Shown here: piece after piece, positions 19,527 to 28,655 of the stretch | Layout: each line of letters starts with the position of its first letter | Position numbering within the stretch: the stretch's first letter is position 1 | Source of the DNA: Pedobacter cryophilus | GTDB lineage: Bacteria; Bacteroidota; Bacteroidia; Sphingobacteriales; Sphingobacteriaceae | Length of the DNA: 64,000 nucleotides | Assembly: GCF_005116455.1 (NCBI RefSeq) | Contig: NZ_SWBP01000001.1 | Coordinates: 1,054,001-1,118,000, forward strand | Reading direction: 5' to 3' | Notes under the pieces: model-generated | What the model saw: the letters and a program-made list of their open reading frames with translations, nothing else | Database searches by the model: none | Told to the model about the DNA's origin: nothing | Position numbers and translations under genes: made by a program

Positions 19527-22500
19527 TTAATTATCTAAATCCCCATCCTTCATTTCACCCATTATCCCATCCGCACTAGCGAAATTACTTTTCACAAAAC
19601 CACACCAATGGCAATCGGCTTTACCGCAACCTTGGGTAAATTCCATATTTTTAATTTTGGCATACGTTTCTTTAATCTGAGTTTTTACAATGCTGTAAGC
19701 TTCGGGAGTGATGATAATTGGATGTTTTTTATATTCGTTTTTAACGGGTTCAATAAAATCAAATTCAGTACTAATTACTTCCCAATCTTTACGGGCATCG
19801 CTATCTACTAAAATTTTGTAGAAAACGGCTTGTCGCCAATAATCTCCACCTAAAGGGTTTCTATCATCTGGGGCACCAAACTTAGATTTAGCGTTATCAT
19901 AACTCCCTGTTTTGTAATCCACTACATTGGTTTGTCGGCCTTTAAATTCTAGCTTATCAATTATCCCTTTTATAGGCACTCCATCCATTTCTACGTTTTT
20001 AATGGCATATTCTGTAGCGGTGATCTTCTCCCAGGAATTAATGTATTTGTTATAATATTCTGGGAGTATCTTATCGCCATAGTCAGATCTTCTTTTAAAC
20101 TGCTCATCAGTAAAAGCTTCGCGGTTACGCTGCATGTACCATTTAAAATCTGATAAAAACTGAGGTAAGCCATGAAACTGTTGATTATTATCTGCCAAAG
20201 AGCGAAACAATTTATTTAAAGCCCAATGCACCGCCGAACCAAAAGTTAAAGTATCGCTTTTACCGCTCGGCACCTGAATTAAATTTTGGAAATAAAACTT
20301 TAATGGGCAATCTAAATAATTATTTAAGTGTGTTACGCTAAGGGCATAACTCTCCAATAAATGCTTTACATAATCATAATCTATTAAGCCTAAATTTGGC
20401 TTCTCATCAGAAGTAAATTGCAAGATAAAGAAATCCGTTAATTGTTCTTCAGCAACAGCTGTTTTAGCAATTTGTAAATCGGTGGCCGCTAAAATCTCGC
20501 CTATAAAAACGGTAGGTTCTAATAGCTTGCCTTTGGTATCCATCTCTGGAAAAGAAATACGAAGATGTTTTTTTGCTCTGGTTAAAGCCACATAAAACAA
20601 GCGACGAAGTTCTTCTATATCACTTGAGCCACTTTGCGCTGAGAAAACGGTATCGGGTAATTTAAACTGACCGCTGGTATTTTTGCGTTTCTTTTCCCAA
20701 ACATTGGTAGTAGCCCCAATAAAAAATACGTATTCAAATTCTAAACCCTTTGAACCATGGCAGGTTAAGAAATTTACGCCTTTCTCGTTAAAAATATTTT
20801 GATGCAGGTCTAAAGAAAGATCATTGCTTTCTAATAAATCTATAAGGGTGACAAACTCTTTAAGGTGAATATCTGGCTGTTTCCGACTCTCGTCTTTTAG
20901 AAAATTAAATACAGAAGAAAGCACCTGCATTAACCAAGTTTTTTCGGGCGATTTTAATACGTAAGCTAAAATCCCACCTCGTACCATAATTTTTTCAAAC
21001 AGGCCCTGTAAGGTAAGATTGCGAACTTCTTTTATCCAAAATTCCAAATCGTCACTTAAACGTTTAATTTGTTGGGTACTTTCCGAATCAAATAAAGATT
21101 GTTGAGGCTTGGCCGCAATTTCATGTATTTTTCTTCTTAGCGATGTTTTTTCGTTTCTGCTGCTTCGGTTAAAAGCATTAACTTCTACACTTATTTTAGC
21201 CACGTCCATAGGCGCAATCTGATAAAAATCATAATGCATAATTTGGAAAAGCAACTCATCTCCGCTATAAGAAAATTCACTTTCAAAAGCCAAATAGCGT
21301 AAAATATTGATGATTTTTTTACCAAAAGGTTCTTTTAAAATATTGACTCTTCTTTTGGTATTTACCGGAATTCCTTTGACTTTAAAATACCTTGCTAACT
21401 CTTCGCCGGCTTTGTGTTCTTTATAAATAATGGCAATTTCTTCGGCAGGTACGCCATCTTTTACCAAATTTTCTATTTCATTGGTGATGGCTGCAAACTC
21501 ATGAAACTGGGTCTCGTAAGCGTTTATTTCGGGAGCTATTTTTAACTCGGCTAAAGCCAAATTCTTAGCCAACAAATGTTTATTTAAACCAGGAAGTTGA
21601 ATGCGTTCGGTATTATTCTCTATTAAAACTCTTGAAATATCTAAAATAGGTTGCGTAGAACGATAATTATCAGTCAGCATAATGCGATATAAATCTTCAG
21701 CATAACGTAGGTTATAGGCTTCTATATTTTGAATATTTGCGCCTTGAAACCTAAAAATAGATTGATCATCATCTCCTACTACAAAAATATTGGGTTGGTC
21801 CCAATAGCTGATCAAAAAGTTAATTAATTGGTTTTGCGAACCACTGGTATCTTGATATTCATCAACCAAAATGTATTGAAAACGCTCTTGGTAGTTGAGC
21901 AAAAACTGATCGTCTTTTTTAAAGGCTTCTAACACCCAAATAATCATATCATCAAAATCATAACGACTGGCATCCCGCATCATTTGCTGATATTTTGGAA
22001 ATTCGGCTACAGCGGCTTTTAGCTTTTGCATGTTTTCTTGCAAATCAGCAAAGCCTGTTTTAAAATCTCCGGGGTTTTTGTCTTTATATTTTTTAGCGTA
22101 TTTGTAGGTTGCGTAATAAGGAGAATCGGGCTCAGAAAACTCTATCAATTGCAAAAATTCATCAATTTTTGTAGTGATAAAATCTGCCGACCAATCTTCT
22201 TTTTTCATCACCGAAAAAAGATTTTGCAAACGACCAACTTCATAATAAACATCACCTCTAAAACGCTTTAGCGGATGATCTTTATCAAAACTATCCACCA
22301 GTTTTCTGAAGAGTTCCATGCGCTCTAAATCAGAAATGGCATCTAACTCTAGCTTACCAAAATAATCCAGATTTTCTTGAATGATATCATTACAAAAAGC
22401 ATGAAAAGTATAAATATTTACACGGTAAGCTTCGGGCCCAATAAAGTCAAACAAACGCTTACGCATGGCTACAGCGCCAGCATCAGTATAAGTTAAGCAA

Positions 22501-22706
22501 AGAATATTATGGGGTAGGGTATCTGTTTTTAACAAGATATTTCCTATTCTAGCGGCTAAAATTTGCGTTTTTCCTGTTCCCGGTCCGGCAATTACTAAAA
22601 CTGGTCCTTCGGTTTGGTTAACTGCTTTAAGTTGGTTAGGATTTAATCTTTCTAAGGCGGCTAAAAAGTTTTGATTGTACTTGGCTAGATGATTTTGCAT
22701 AGCCAT
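19527..22706 (-). CDS. UvrD/PcrA-type DNA helicase fused to a PD-(D/E)XK Fe-S nuclease
   Basis: The 1059-residue protein has superfamily 1A helicase motifs: Walker A GPGTGKTQ (residues 41-48), Walker B VDEYQDT (about 285), GDDDQSIFRFQGA, DNYRST, HGSKGLEFE and FYVALTRAK. The C-terminal 280 residues are a RecB/AddB-like nuclease with GIIDKLEF and VVDYKTG (about 905-935). Four Cys could hold an Fe-S cluster: one in CPLKFYF (about 798) and three in CGKADCHWC (about 1030). This is the AdnA/AddB-like design for double-strand-end processing in recombination. No partner subunit lies nearby, so it may work alone. Confidence 0.88.
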   Translation of the reverse strand: MAMQNHLAKYNQNFLAALERLNPNQLKAVNQTEGPVLVIAGPGTGKTQILAARIGNILLKTDTLPHNILCLTYTDAGAVAMRKRLFDFIGPEAYRVNIYTFHAFCNDIIQENLDYFGKLELDAISDLERMELFRKLVDSFDKDHPLKRFRGDVYYEVGRLQNLFSVMKKEDWSADFITTKIDEFLQLIEFSEPDSPYYATYKYAKKYKDKNPGDFKTGFADLQENMQKLKAAVAEFPKYQQMMRDASRYDFDDMIIWVLEAFKKDDQFLLNYQERFQYILVDEYQDTSGSQNQLINFLISYWDQPNIFVVGDDDQSIFRFQGANIQNIEAYNLRYAEDLYRIMLTDNYRSTQPILDISRVLIENNTERIQLPGLNKHLLAKNLALAELKIAPEINAYETQFHEFAAITNEIENLVKDGVPAEEIAIIYKEHKAGEELARYFKVKGIPVNTKRRVNILKEPFGKKIINILRYLAFESEFSYSGDELLFQIMHYDFYQIAPMDVAKISVEVNAFNRSSRNEKTSLRRKIHEIAAKPQQSLFDSESTQQIKRLSDDLEFWIKEVRNLTLQGLFEKIMVRGGILAYVLKSPEKTWLMQVLSSVFNFLKDESRKQPDIHLKEFVTLIDLLESNDLSLDLHQNIFNEKGVNFLTCHGSKGLEFEYVFFIGATTNVWEKKRKNTSGQFKLPDTVFSAQSGSSDIEELRRLFYVALTRAKKHLRISFPEMDTKGKLLEPTVFIGEILAATDLQIAKTAVAEEQLTDFFILQFTSDEKPNLGLIDYDYVKHLLESYALSVTHLNNYLDCPLKFYFQNLIQVPSGKSDTLTFGSAVHWALNKLFRSLADNNQQFHGLPQFLSDFKWYMQRNREAFTDEQFKRRSDYGDKILPEYYNKYINSWEKITATEYAIKNVEMDGVPIKGIIDKLEFKGRQTNVVDYKTGSYDNAKSKFGAPDDRNPLGGDYWRQAVFYKILVDSDARKDWEVISTEFDFIEPVKNEYKKHPIIITPEAYSIVKTQIKETYAKIKNMEFTQGCGKADCHWCGFVKSNFASADGIMGEMKDGDLDN

Positions 22707-22957
22707 AAATATAGGGAATGCGGGTTGTAATTATAGCAATGTCTTTGTAGAATAAAAGGATGGTAGTAATTATAAGCCTTGGTATTAAGGCCAAAAGCAG
22801 TATAAACATATAAGCTAGGCTGCCCCAATTGAAGGGCAAAACGGCACCTTTTCAAAAATAATTTCTATAAGTCTGTCACAAAATACTGTCAATTTAAATA
22901 GGCTTCTTATCCTAAATGATTGGTATATCGTATCTTTGCAAACAGGAGAGAATTTAG

Positions 22958-24160
22958 ATGCCGAAAAAGAAATTTTACGATACCGAGTTAAAGCCAGAAA
23001 GAGCTGTTTTAGTGGGTTTAATTACCGCTAACCAAACCGAGGAGCAAGAAAAGGAATACTTAGATGAATTGGCTTTTTTGGTAGATACTGCGGGTGGAAT
23101 TACCGAAAAAACTTTTACTCAAAAAATGCAAAAGCCAGAAAGAGCCACCTTTGTTGGTACTGGAAAGCTGGAAGAAATTAGAGATTATGTAAAAGCCGAG
23201 GAAATAGATTTAGTGGTTTTTGATGATGAGCTTTCGCCGATGCAATTACGTAACATTGAGAAAGAATTAGAGGTTAAAGTGCTAGACAGAAGCAATTTAA
23301 TTTTAGATATTTTTGCCAGAAGAGCACAATCTGCACAAGCTAAAACTCAGGTTGAATTAGCCCAATTACAATATTTATTACCTCGTTTAACTCGTTTATG
23401 GACTCACTTAGAGCGTCAAAAAGGAGGAATTGGTATGCGTGGACCCGGTGAAACGCAAATTGAGAGTGATAGAAGAATGATTAAAGACAAAATAATTATT
23501 CTGAAAGAAAAGCTCAAACTAATTGATAAGCAAAACGAAACACAGCGTAAAAACAGAAAAGACTTAGTACGTGTTGCTTTGGTAGGTTATACCAACGTGG
23601 GTAAATCTACCATTATGAATATGCTGTCTAAATCTGAAGTTTTTGCAGAAAATAAGCTGTTTGCAACTTTAGATACTACAGTAAGAAAAGTAGTTTTTGA
23701 CAATGTGCCCTTTTTACTATCAGATACGGTTGGGTTTATTAGAAAGCTGCCTCACCACTTGGTAGAATGCTTTAAATCTACTTTGGATGAAGTGCGTGAA
23801 GCCGATATTTTAATTCATGTAGTAGATATTTCTCATCCTAATTTTGAAGATCATATTCATACCGTAAACGAGACTTTAAAAGATTTAGGCGCTATTGATA
23901 AAGAGATGATCACTGTTTTTAATAAAATAGATAATTATCATCCCGTAGAAATAGAACAAGATTGGGAAGTTGACCATGAGGAAATTCCTCAAATGACTTT
24001 AGCTGATTTTAAACGTAGTTGGATGGCGAAACACAATAGTCCGGCGGTATTTATATCGGCAACAGAAAAAGAAAATATAGATGAATTTAGAGATGCTATT
24101 TATGAGCGAGTGAAAGCCGTAAATCAAAAAATTTATCCTTTTAACAATTTTTTATACTAG
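22958..24160 (+). CDS. hflX: GTPase HflX
   Basis: The 400-residue protein has the HflX N-terminal domain (ERATFVGTGKLEEI) and the glycine-rich linker GGIGMRGPGETQIESDRR. The GTPase domain follows with G1 GYTNVGKST, G3 DTVGFI and G4 NKID. HflX splits stalled 70S ribosomes under stress. A TATCTTTG -7-like box lies at 22931-22938, about 20 bp before the start codon. Confidence 0.96.
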   Translation: MPKKKFYDTELKPERAVLVGLITANQTEEQEKEYLDELAFLVDTAGGITEKTFTQKMQKPERATFVGTGKLEEIRDYVKAEEIDLVVFDDELSPMQLRNIEKELEVKVLDRSNLILDIFARRAQSAQAKTQVELAQLQYLLPRLTRLWTHLERQKGGIGMRGPGETQIESDRRMIKDKIIILKEKLKLIDKQNETQRKNRKDLVRVALVGYTNVGKSTIMNMLSKSEVFAENKLFATLDTTVRKVVFDNVPFLLSDTVGFIRKLPHHLVECFKSTLDEVREADILIHVVDISHPNFEDHIHTVNETLKDLGAIDKEMITVFNKIDNYHPVEIEQDWEVDHEEIPQMTLADFKRSWMAKHNSPAVFISATEKENIDEFRDAIYERVKAVNQKIYPFNNFLY

Positions 24161-24168
24161 TGAATAGT

Positions 24169-24265
24169 AGCAAGATGTAAGTAACAAGTAGCAAGACCTA
24201 AACATTGTTTAAATTATCTTGATACTTGATACTTGATACTTGATACTGAAATCTTAATACTTATA
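24169..24265. repeat. AGTATCAAG-type repeat with inverted arms, no gene inside
   Basis: Units AGTAACAAG and TAGCAAG on the left face three back-to-back copies of TTGATACT on the right, followed by a TTAATACTT variant. Similar arms flank the broken four-helix-bundle gene at 49.7-50.2 kb and a stretch before metH at 53.9-54.1 kb. Here only about 25 bp separate the arms. Confidence 0.6.
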
Positions 24266-24268
24266 AAC

Positions 24269-24631
24269 ATGGAATCAAAGAGACAACAAAAATTTGCCCG
24301 AGTAATACAAAAAGATTTAGGAGAACTGTTTCAAAGAGAAGGTAATAATTTGTTGCCAAACACGATGATTACAGTAACCAAAGTGCGTACCACTCCTGAT
24401 TTGGGAATTGTAAGGGTATTTTTGAGTTTTTTTAACTCGCCAAATAATGAAGTGGCAATAAATACCATTAAAGCGCATACTGCTGAAATAAGATATAACC
24501 TAGGCAAAAGGATAAAAGACCAAGTAAGAGGTGTGCCACAATTGGAGTTTTTTGTAGATGACACCAACGAATATGTGGATAGAATGGATAAAATTTTTAC
24601 CCGCATACATAAAGACGATGAGCCAGAATAA
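24269..24631 (+). CDS. rbfA: 30S ribosome-binding factor A
   Basis: The start at 24269 (MESKRQQKFARVIQKDLGEL) fits the family. The 12 extra residues of the longer frame are encoded by the upstream repeat. The 120-residue protein has the KH-like RbfA fold with family segments VTKVRTTPDLGIVRVFLSFF and RVFLSF. RbfA matures the 16S rRNA 5' end and helps in cold adaptation. It lies 7 bp before the next gene, suggesting co-transcription. Confidence 0.92.
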   Translation: MESKRQQKFARVIQKDLGELFQREGNNLLPNTMITVTKVRTTPDLGIVRVFLSFFNSPNNEVAINTIKAHTAEIRYNLGKRIKDQVRGVPQLEFFVDDTNEYVDRMDKIFTRIHKDDEPE

Positions 24632-24637
24632 TAATGT

Positions 24638-25273
24638 ATGAAGAAATACATTAGAGAACCCATCAATTTTTTGACACATGGCATACCGGCTCTGTTGGCT
24701 ATTCCGGCTACTTTCATTTTAATTAATGAAGCAAATGGTGCTATTCAGGTGGCTTCGGCCATTACTTTTGGTTTAGCCATGATTACCCTTTTCGCTATTA
24801 GTGCCATTTATCATGGATTTCCTAAAACCGAATATGGAATTAGATTTTGGCAAAAATTTGATCATTGCTGCATTTATTTAATGATTGCCGGTTCTTATAC
24901 GCCTACCACATTAATTGTATTTGAAGGTTGGCTAAAATGGACCATGTTTGGGCTGGTTTGGACCATTGCTTTAATTGGTTGTTTACTCAAGATTTTCGAT
25001 AGGTTAAAAAATACCGCCATTTCTTTAACACTGTACATTGGAATGGGTTGTATTGTGTTGCCCCTAATTCACATTATGCTAGAAAAATTACCTATTGCTG
25101 CTTTGTATTGGCTGCTTTTAGGTGGCGCTTTTTATTTAGTCGGCACCATTTTTTATAAGAAAGACCGGGCCATGTTTAAGTATTTTCATACCCATGAGCT
25201 TTGGCATATTTTTGTGGTTTTAGGTGCGGCTTCTCATTATGTGTACAATTATAAATACCTAATAATTGCTTAA
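24638..25273 (+). CDS. Hemolysin III / PAQR-family membrane protein
   Basis: The 211-residue protein has seven hydrophobic segments. The metal-binding motifs of the PAQR (YqfA, hemolysin III) family are present: SAIYHGF with FDHCCIYLMIAGSYTP, and HELWHIFVVLGAASHY at the C-terminus. These His residues with Asp and Ser form a zinc site. The biochemical role in bacteria is uncertain; membrane lipid homeostasis or hydrolase activity is suspected for the family. The stop overlaps the next start (TAATG). Confidence 0.88.
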   Translation: MKKYIREPINFLTHGIPALLAIPATFILINEANGAIQVASAITFGLAMITLFAISAIYHGFPKTEYGIRFWQKFDHCCIYLMIAGSYTPTTLIVFEGWLKWTMFGLVWTIALIGCLLKIFDRLKNTAISLTLYIGMGCIVLPLIHIMLEKLPIAALYWLLLGGAFYLVGTIFYKKDRAMFKYFHTHELWHIFVVLGAASHYVYNYKYLIIA

Positions 25274-25965
25274 TGGCCGCAGAGAACATTAATAAGCTAT
25301 TACAAAAACATCAGCAAGAATTTGCAGTAGTTGTAGATTTTAATCCTTCCACAGGAAAAATTATTCGCTTAAATTTTACAGCTTCAAATACCGCATTAAC
25401 AGCAGAAATTGTAAACGATACCCAGCTTTTTTCTGAATATATAGAAAGCCTGTTGGCAAAAAATTCTGCGAAATATGGCGTTGGTGGATATATGGAGGAA
25501 CGTACGGTTTATGCCAGAAGCGAACATTTTAACACCGAAGAAGGCGAACCTCGGAGGTTACATTTAGGTGTTGATATTTGGGGAACTGCAAACACCAAAG
25601 TTTATGCTTTTATGGATGCTAAAGTGCATAGTTTTGCCTTTAATGATAATTTTGGAGATTACGGCGCCACTATAATTTTAGAACATTGTTTAGACGAAAA
25701 CACTTTTTATAGCTTATATGGGCATCTTTCTTTAAAGAGTTTGGAAGGATTAAACTCTGGAAAAATTATTAAAAAAGGAACAGCTTTTTGTGAGTTTGGG
25801 ATAGCGAAAGAGAACGGACAGTGGCCGCCACATTTACACTTTCAGCTGATGAATGATATGGAAGGCAAAGAAGGCGATTATCCGGGTGTAGCAAAAATCT
25901 CTGAAAAAGAGCTTTGGATGCAAAAAATACCCGATGCCAATTTAGTGTTGAACTGGAAATATTAA
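25273..25965 (+). CDS. M23-family metallopeptidase
   Basis: The 230-residue protein contains the lysostaphin-type zinc site HLGVD (about residue 96) and HLHFQ (about residue 187), plus the GH in LYGHLS. No signal peptide is visible, which is unusual for a peptidoglycan endopeptidase. It could be cytosolic, could act on another substrate, or could be exported by an unrecognised route. It overlaps the PAQR gene by one base and so is translationally coupled to it. Confidence 0.8.
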   Translation: MAAENINKLLQKHQQEFAVVVDFNPSTGKIIRLNFTASNTALTAEIVNDTQLFSEYIESLLAKNSAKYGVGGYMEERTVYARSEHFNTEEGEPRRLHLGVDIWGTANTKVYAFMDAKVHSFAFNDNFGDYGATIILEHCLDENTFYSLYGHLSLKSLEGLNSGKIIKKGTAFCEFGIAKENGQWPPHLHFQLMNDMEGKEGDYPGVAKISEKELWMQKIPDANLVLNWKY

Positions 25966-25999
25966 AACACCTTTTTAAGCACTTCATCGTTATAAGACT

Positions 26000-26665
26000 A
26001 TGATTATCATTTATATAAAAATTTGGATTATTGCTTTTGCTAATCTCCTGCAAACAGACGACCCTACTTATAAAGGCGGCACAACAGCGTTAAATAATTT
26101 CATCTCGTCTAATTTAATTTACCCAAGTTTTTCTAAAAACAATTGCATTCAGGGAACTATTTATGTGGCTTTCCAGGTAGATAAAAACGGGGTAGTTTTT
26201 AATAGCAAAGTGCAAAAAGGTTTAGGTGTAGATTTAGATGATGAAGCTTTAAGATTGGTAAGAATCACAAGTAATAAATGGATTATTCCTACCAACCATA
26301 ACATAAATACCCGCTTGGTAATTCCCGTAAATTTTTCTTTAAAAAACTACAATTGTAATGAGCGCTCATCTGATCAAATTAATAAAGCTATTGCTTTATA
26401 TCAAAGTCGCTTAGCTTTAGAGAAAGCGGTGATTAATTACTATAAAAACAAAGCCGAAGGAAAAGCAAATGAACAGAATGAGGCAGAGATTATTGTTTTA
26501 AAAAGTGAATTAGGTTTTGATGATAAATTTATTAGTCAGAAATTAAAAGAAGCCAAACAAAAAATAAAACAAGGTGATAAAGAAGGCGCTTGCGAGAGTT
26601 TATATTTTGTAAAATACATAGGCTCTACCGCCGCTGATTTATTAATTGCAGAAAATTGTAAATAA
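26000..26665 (+). CDS. TonB C-terminal-domain protein
   Basis: The 221-residue protein has an N-terminal hydrophobic segment (IIIYIKIWIIAFANLL). A TonB C-terminal-like domain follows at about residues 30-115 (GTIYVAFQVDKNGVVFNSKV, then DDEALRLVRI). The remaining 100 residues form a Lys/Glu-rich helical tail ending in a single Cys. A full TonB would have a Pro-rich spacer; here there is none, so it is unlikely to be a classic energy transducer. Confidence 0.7.
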   Translation: MIIIYIKIWIIAFANLLQTDDPTYKGGTTALNNFISSNLIYPSFSKNNCIQGTIYVAFQVDKNGVVFNSKVQKGLGVDLDDEALRLVRITSNKWIIPTNHNINTRLVIPVNFSLKNYNCNERSSDQINKAIALYQSRLALEKAVINYYKNKAEGKANEQNEAEIIVLKSELGFDDKFISQKLKEAKQKIKQGDKEGACESLYFVKYIGSTAADLLIAENCK

Positions 26666-26680
26666 CTTATCTTCGCCGTT

Positions 26681-27070
26681 ATGAAATGGGCTCTACGTTT
26701 TTTTGCTTTGTTAGATTTGGGCTGCTTTGCTTTTATGTATGATCAGGCATCTACTCAGTTTCAAACTTTTTTAGTAAACGAACCTTTAACCAGCATTGAA
26801 TTTTTCTCTCGTACCTTATTTCTTTTATTATGGTTAAGTTTACTAGTGAGTGCTGTTTTTTTAAGCATTCCTAAAAAAACAGGTCTTATTATTTACTACG
26901 TTCAGTTGCTTCCCCGCTTGGTATTTTTTGCCTTTTCTTTAGGCTTTATTTCCTTATTAACTTATGTTTTATCTTGGTCTTGGCTGCAAAGTGTTTTAAT
27001 GCCGATGATTATTTTTGCCGAAATGTTGAGGGTGTATTTTAGCGTGAGGATACAAAAAGAGATGGATTAA
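26681..27070 (+). CDS. Small integral membrane protein of unknown function
   Basis: The 129-residue protein has four predicted transmembrane segments, with FFSRTLFLLLWLSLLVSAVF and VFFAFSLGFISLLTYVL the clearest. No family was recognised. It lies 15 bp after the TonB-domain gene, probably in the same transcript. Confidence 0.6.
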   Translation: MKWALRFFALLDLGCFAFMYDQASTQFQTFLVNEPLTSIEFFSRTLFLLLWLSLLVSAVFLSIPKKTGLIIYYVQLLPRLVFFAFSLGFISLLTYVLSWSWLQSVLMPMIIFAEMLRVYFSVRIQKEMD

Positions 27071-27114
27071 ATACATTCTTAATTTTATCTATAGCCCAAA
27101 AACCGAGCTATAAA

Positions 27115-27665
27115 GACTAAGAACAAAATAGAATATATATATATTGGCTAAAGCCCAAACTCGTTCTATCAATTGCCGAGGGTTTAAACCCCCGGCAATT
27201 AATGGGAGAAAAACATTGGCTTTAGCCAAATGTATAGCATAATGTCATTTTGGGCCAAAGACAAATTAAAGCTCATATAAATGCAATTTGAAGCTCAATT
27301 AGAATATTATTTAAGGTTTAGTCCTAAGCTATTAAAAGTATAACTAGGAACAGAATATCTATATTTTGGCTAAAGCCCAAACTCATTCTATCAATTGCCG
27401 GCGGTTTAAACCCCCGGCTAGTAAAAAAAAGCAAAACGGCTTTAGCCAAATTTATCGTACAATGTATCTTTTGAGCAAAAAACAAATTAAAGCTCACATA
27501 AATGAAATTCAATTAGAATATTATTTAAGGTTTAGTCCTAAGCTATTAAAAGTATAACTAGGAACAGAATAACAATATTTTGGCTAAAGCCCAAACTCAT
27601 TCTATCAATAGCCGGGGGTTTAAACCCCCGGCTAGTAAAGGAAAGCAAAACGGCTTTAGCCAAAA
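27115..27665. repeat. Tandem array of three nested-palindrome units
   Basis: Each unit has outer arms TTGGCTAAAGCC and GGCTTTAGCCAA, at 27144/27218, 27366/27438 and 27580/27652. The outer arms enclose an inner palindrome centred on GGGTTTAAACCC. In the third unit the inner palindrome (27609-27634) is perfect over 26 bp. Units are separated by a conserved spacer of about 90 bp ending GGAACAGAAT, giving periods of 222 and 214 bp. No credible protein is encoded. It forms most of the 840-bp gap before satP. It is not a CRISPR, because spacers repeat and units are palindromic. Confidence 0.85.
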
Positions 27666-27711
27666 TATAACGTCAATACGGGGAGAAATTAAATACCACA
27701 AACCCATTTTA

Positions 27712-27800
27712 AATTAAACAGGATTGAAATGGCAGCCCGTAATGTGTGGTGGATAGTGGCATGGGAAAATGAGGACTATAATGTAAAGCCTGACTAGCGG
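27712..27800 (+). repeat. Intergenic GATTGAA/AAAGC hairpin element, copy 2 of 7
   Basis: The left arm is AGGATTGAAATGGCAGCCCG and the right arm GAGGACTATAATGTAAAGCC. The centre is variable and only weakly paired. The arms match the other intergenic copies listed in this window. Confidence 0.55.
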
Positions 27801-27913
27801 AACTAATAAATTACAGCATTTTATTTTCCAAAAAAATTAATTTCTTTTCTGAAATCTTTTATCTCTGTGATATAAATAGTATTATTGGTACTCAAACCTA
27901 AATTTATTTTTTC

Positions 27914-28501
27914 ATGACAGTACAAGAATACTCTTTGCAAGACAAAAGTGCAAACCCTGCCCCGTTAGGACTACTCGGTTTTGGAATGACCACCGTGTTA
28001 TTAAACATTCACAATGCTGGTTTTTTTGAAATGAATTCCATGATTTTTGGAATGGGAATTTTCTACGGTGGACTTGCTCAAATTATTGCCGGAATTATGG
28101 AATCTAAAAAGAATAACACTTTTGGTTTCACGGCATTTATCTCTTATGGTTTCTTTTGGTTAACCTTGGTTGGTTTATTGGTGATGCCAAAATTAGGTTG
28201 GATAGATAAAGCTTCAGAAATTTCTATGGCTTATTATTTAGGCATGTGGGGTATTTTTACTTTGTTTTTATTTTTTGGAACGTTTAAAATAAGCAGAGCT
28301 TTACAAGTTGTTTTTGGAACGCTAGTAATTTTATTTTTCCTTTTAGCCTACGGCGATGCTACCGGCAATGCAGGAATTAAAATTATTGCAGGTTATGAAG
28401 GCATTTTTTGTGGCGCTAGTGCAATTTATACGGGAATGGCTTCTTTATTAAACGAAGTTTATGGCAGAGAAGTAATGCCAGTTGGCGCTATAAAATCTTA
28501 A
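27914..28501 (+). CDS. satP: SatP/YaaH-family acetate transporter
   Basis: The 195-residue protein has six transmembrane segments. The family signature [14 protein letters not shown] is at residues 15-28. It belongs to the GPR1/FUN34/YaaH family, which carries acetate and succinate across the inner membrane with protons. The gene is monocistronic with its own terminator. Confidence 0.92.
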   Translation: MTVQEYSLQDKSANPAPLGLLGFGMTTVLLNIHNAGFFEMNSMIFGMGIFYGGLAQIIAGIMESKKNNTFGFTAFISYGFFWLTLVGLLVMPKLGWIDKASEISMAYYLGMWGIFTLFLFFGTFKISRALQVVFGTLVILFFLLAYGDATGNAGIKIIAGYEGIFCGASAIYTGMASLLNEVYGREVMPVGAIKS

Positions 28502-28517
28502 AACATAATTTTATATT

Positions 28518-28557
28518 TAAAGCTCATTTGCCTTGCTAAAAGGTGAATGAGCTTTTT
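28518..28557 (+). terminator. Rho-independent terminator of satP
   Basis: A 10-bp stem (AAAGCTCATT / AATGAGCTTT) with a 17-nt loop ends in a T-run. Confidence 0.85.
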
Positions 28558-28655
28558 GTTTTTATAGCATTTTCCAATGGTAAATATTTTGCGACAGCTT
28601 GGTCTTTTCTTGCCTTTTTACCACTTTCTTATTTTGCTTTTGATATTTTTGCGCC

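Noticed and set aside
27366-27557. Small open frames inside the palindrome array
   Set aside because: They only read through repeat units on either strand and change frame between units.
27115-27665. CRISPR-like spaced repeats
   Set aside because: Spacers are themselves repeated and the units are long palindromes; no cas genes are nearby.
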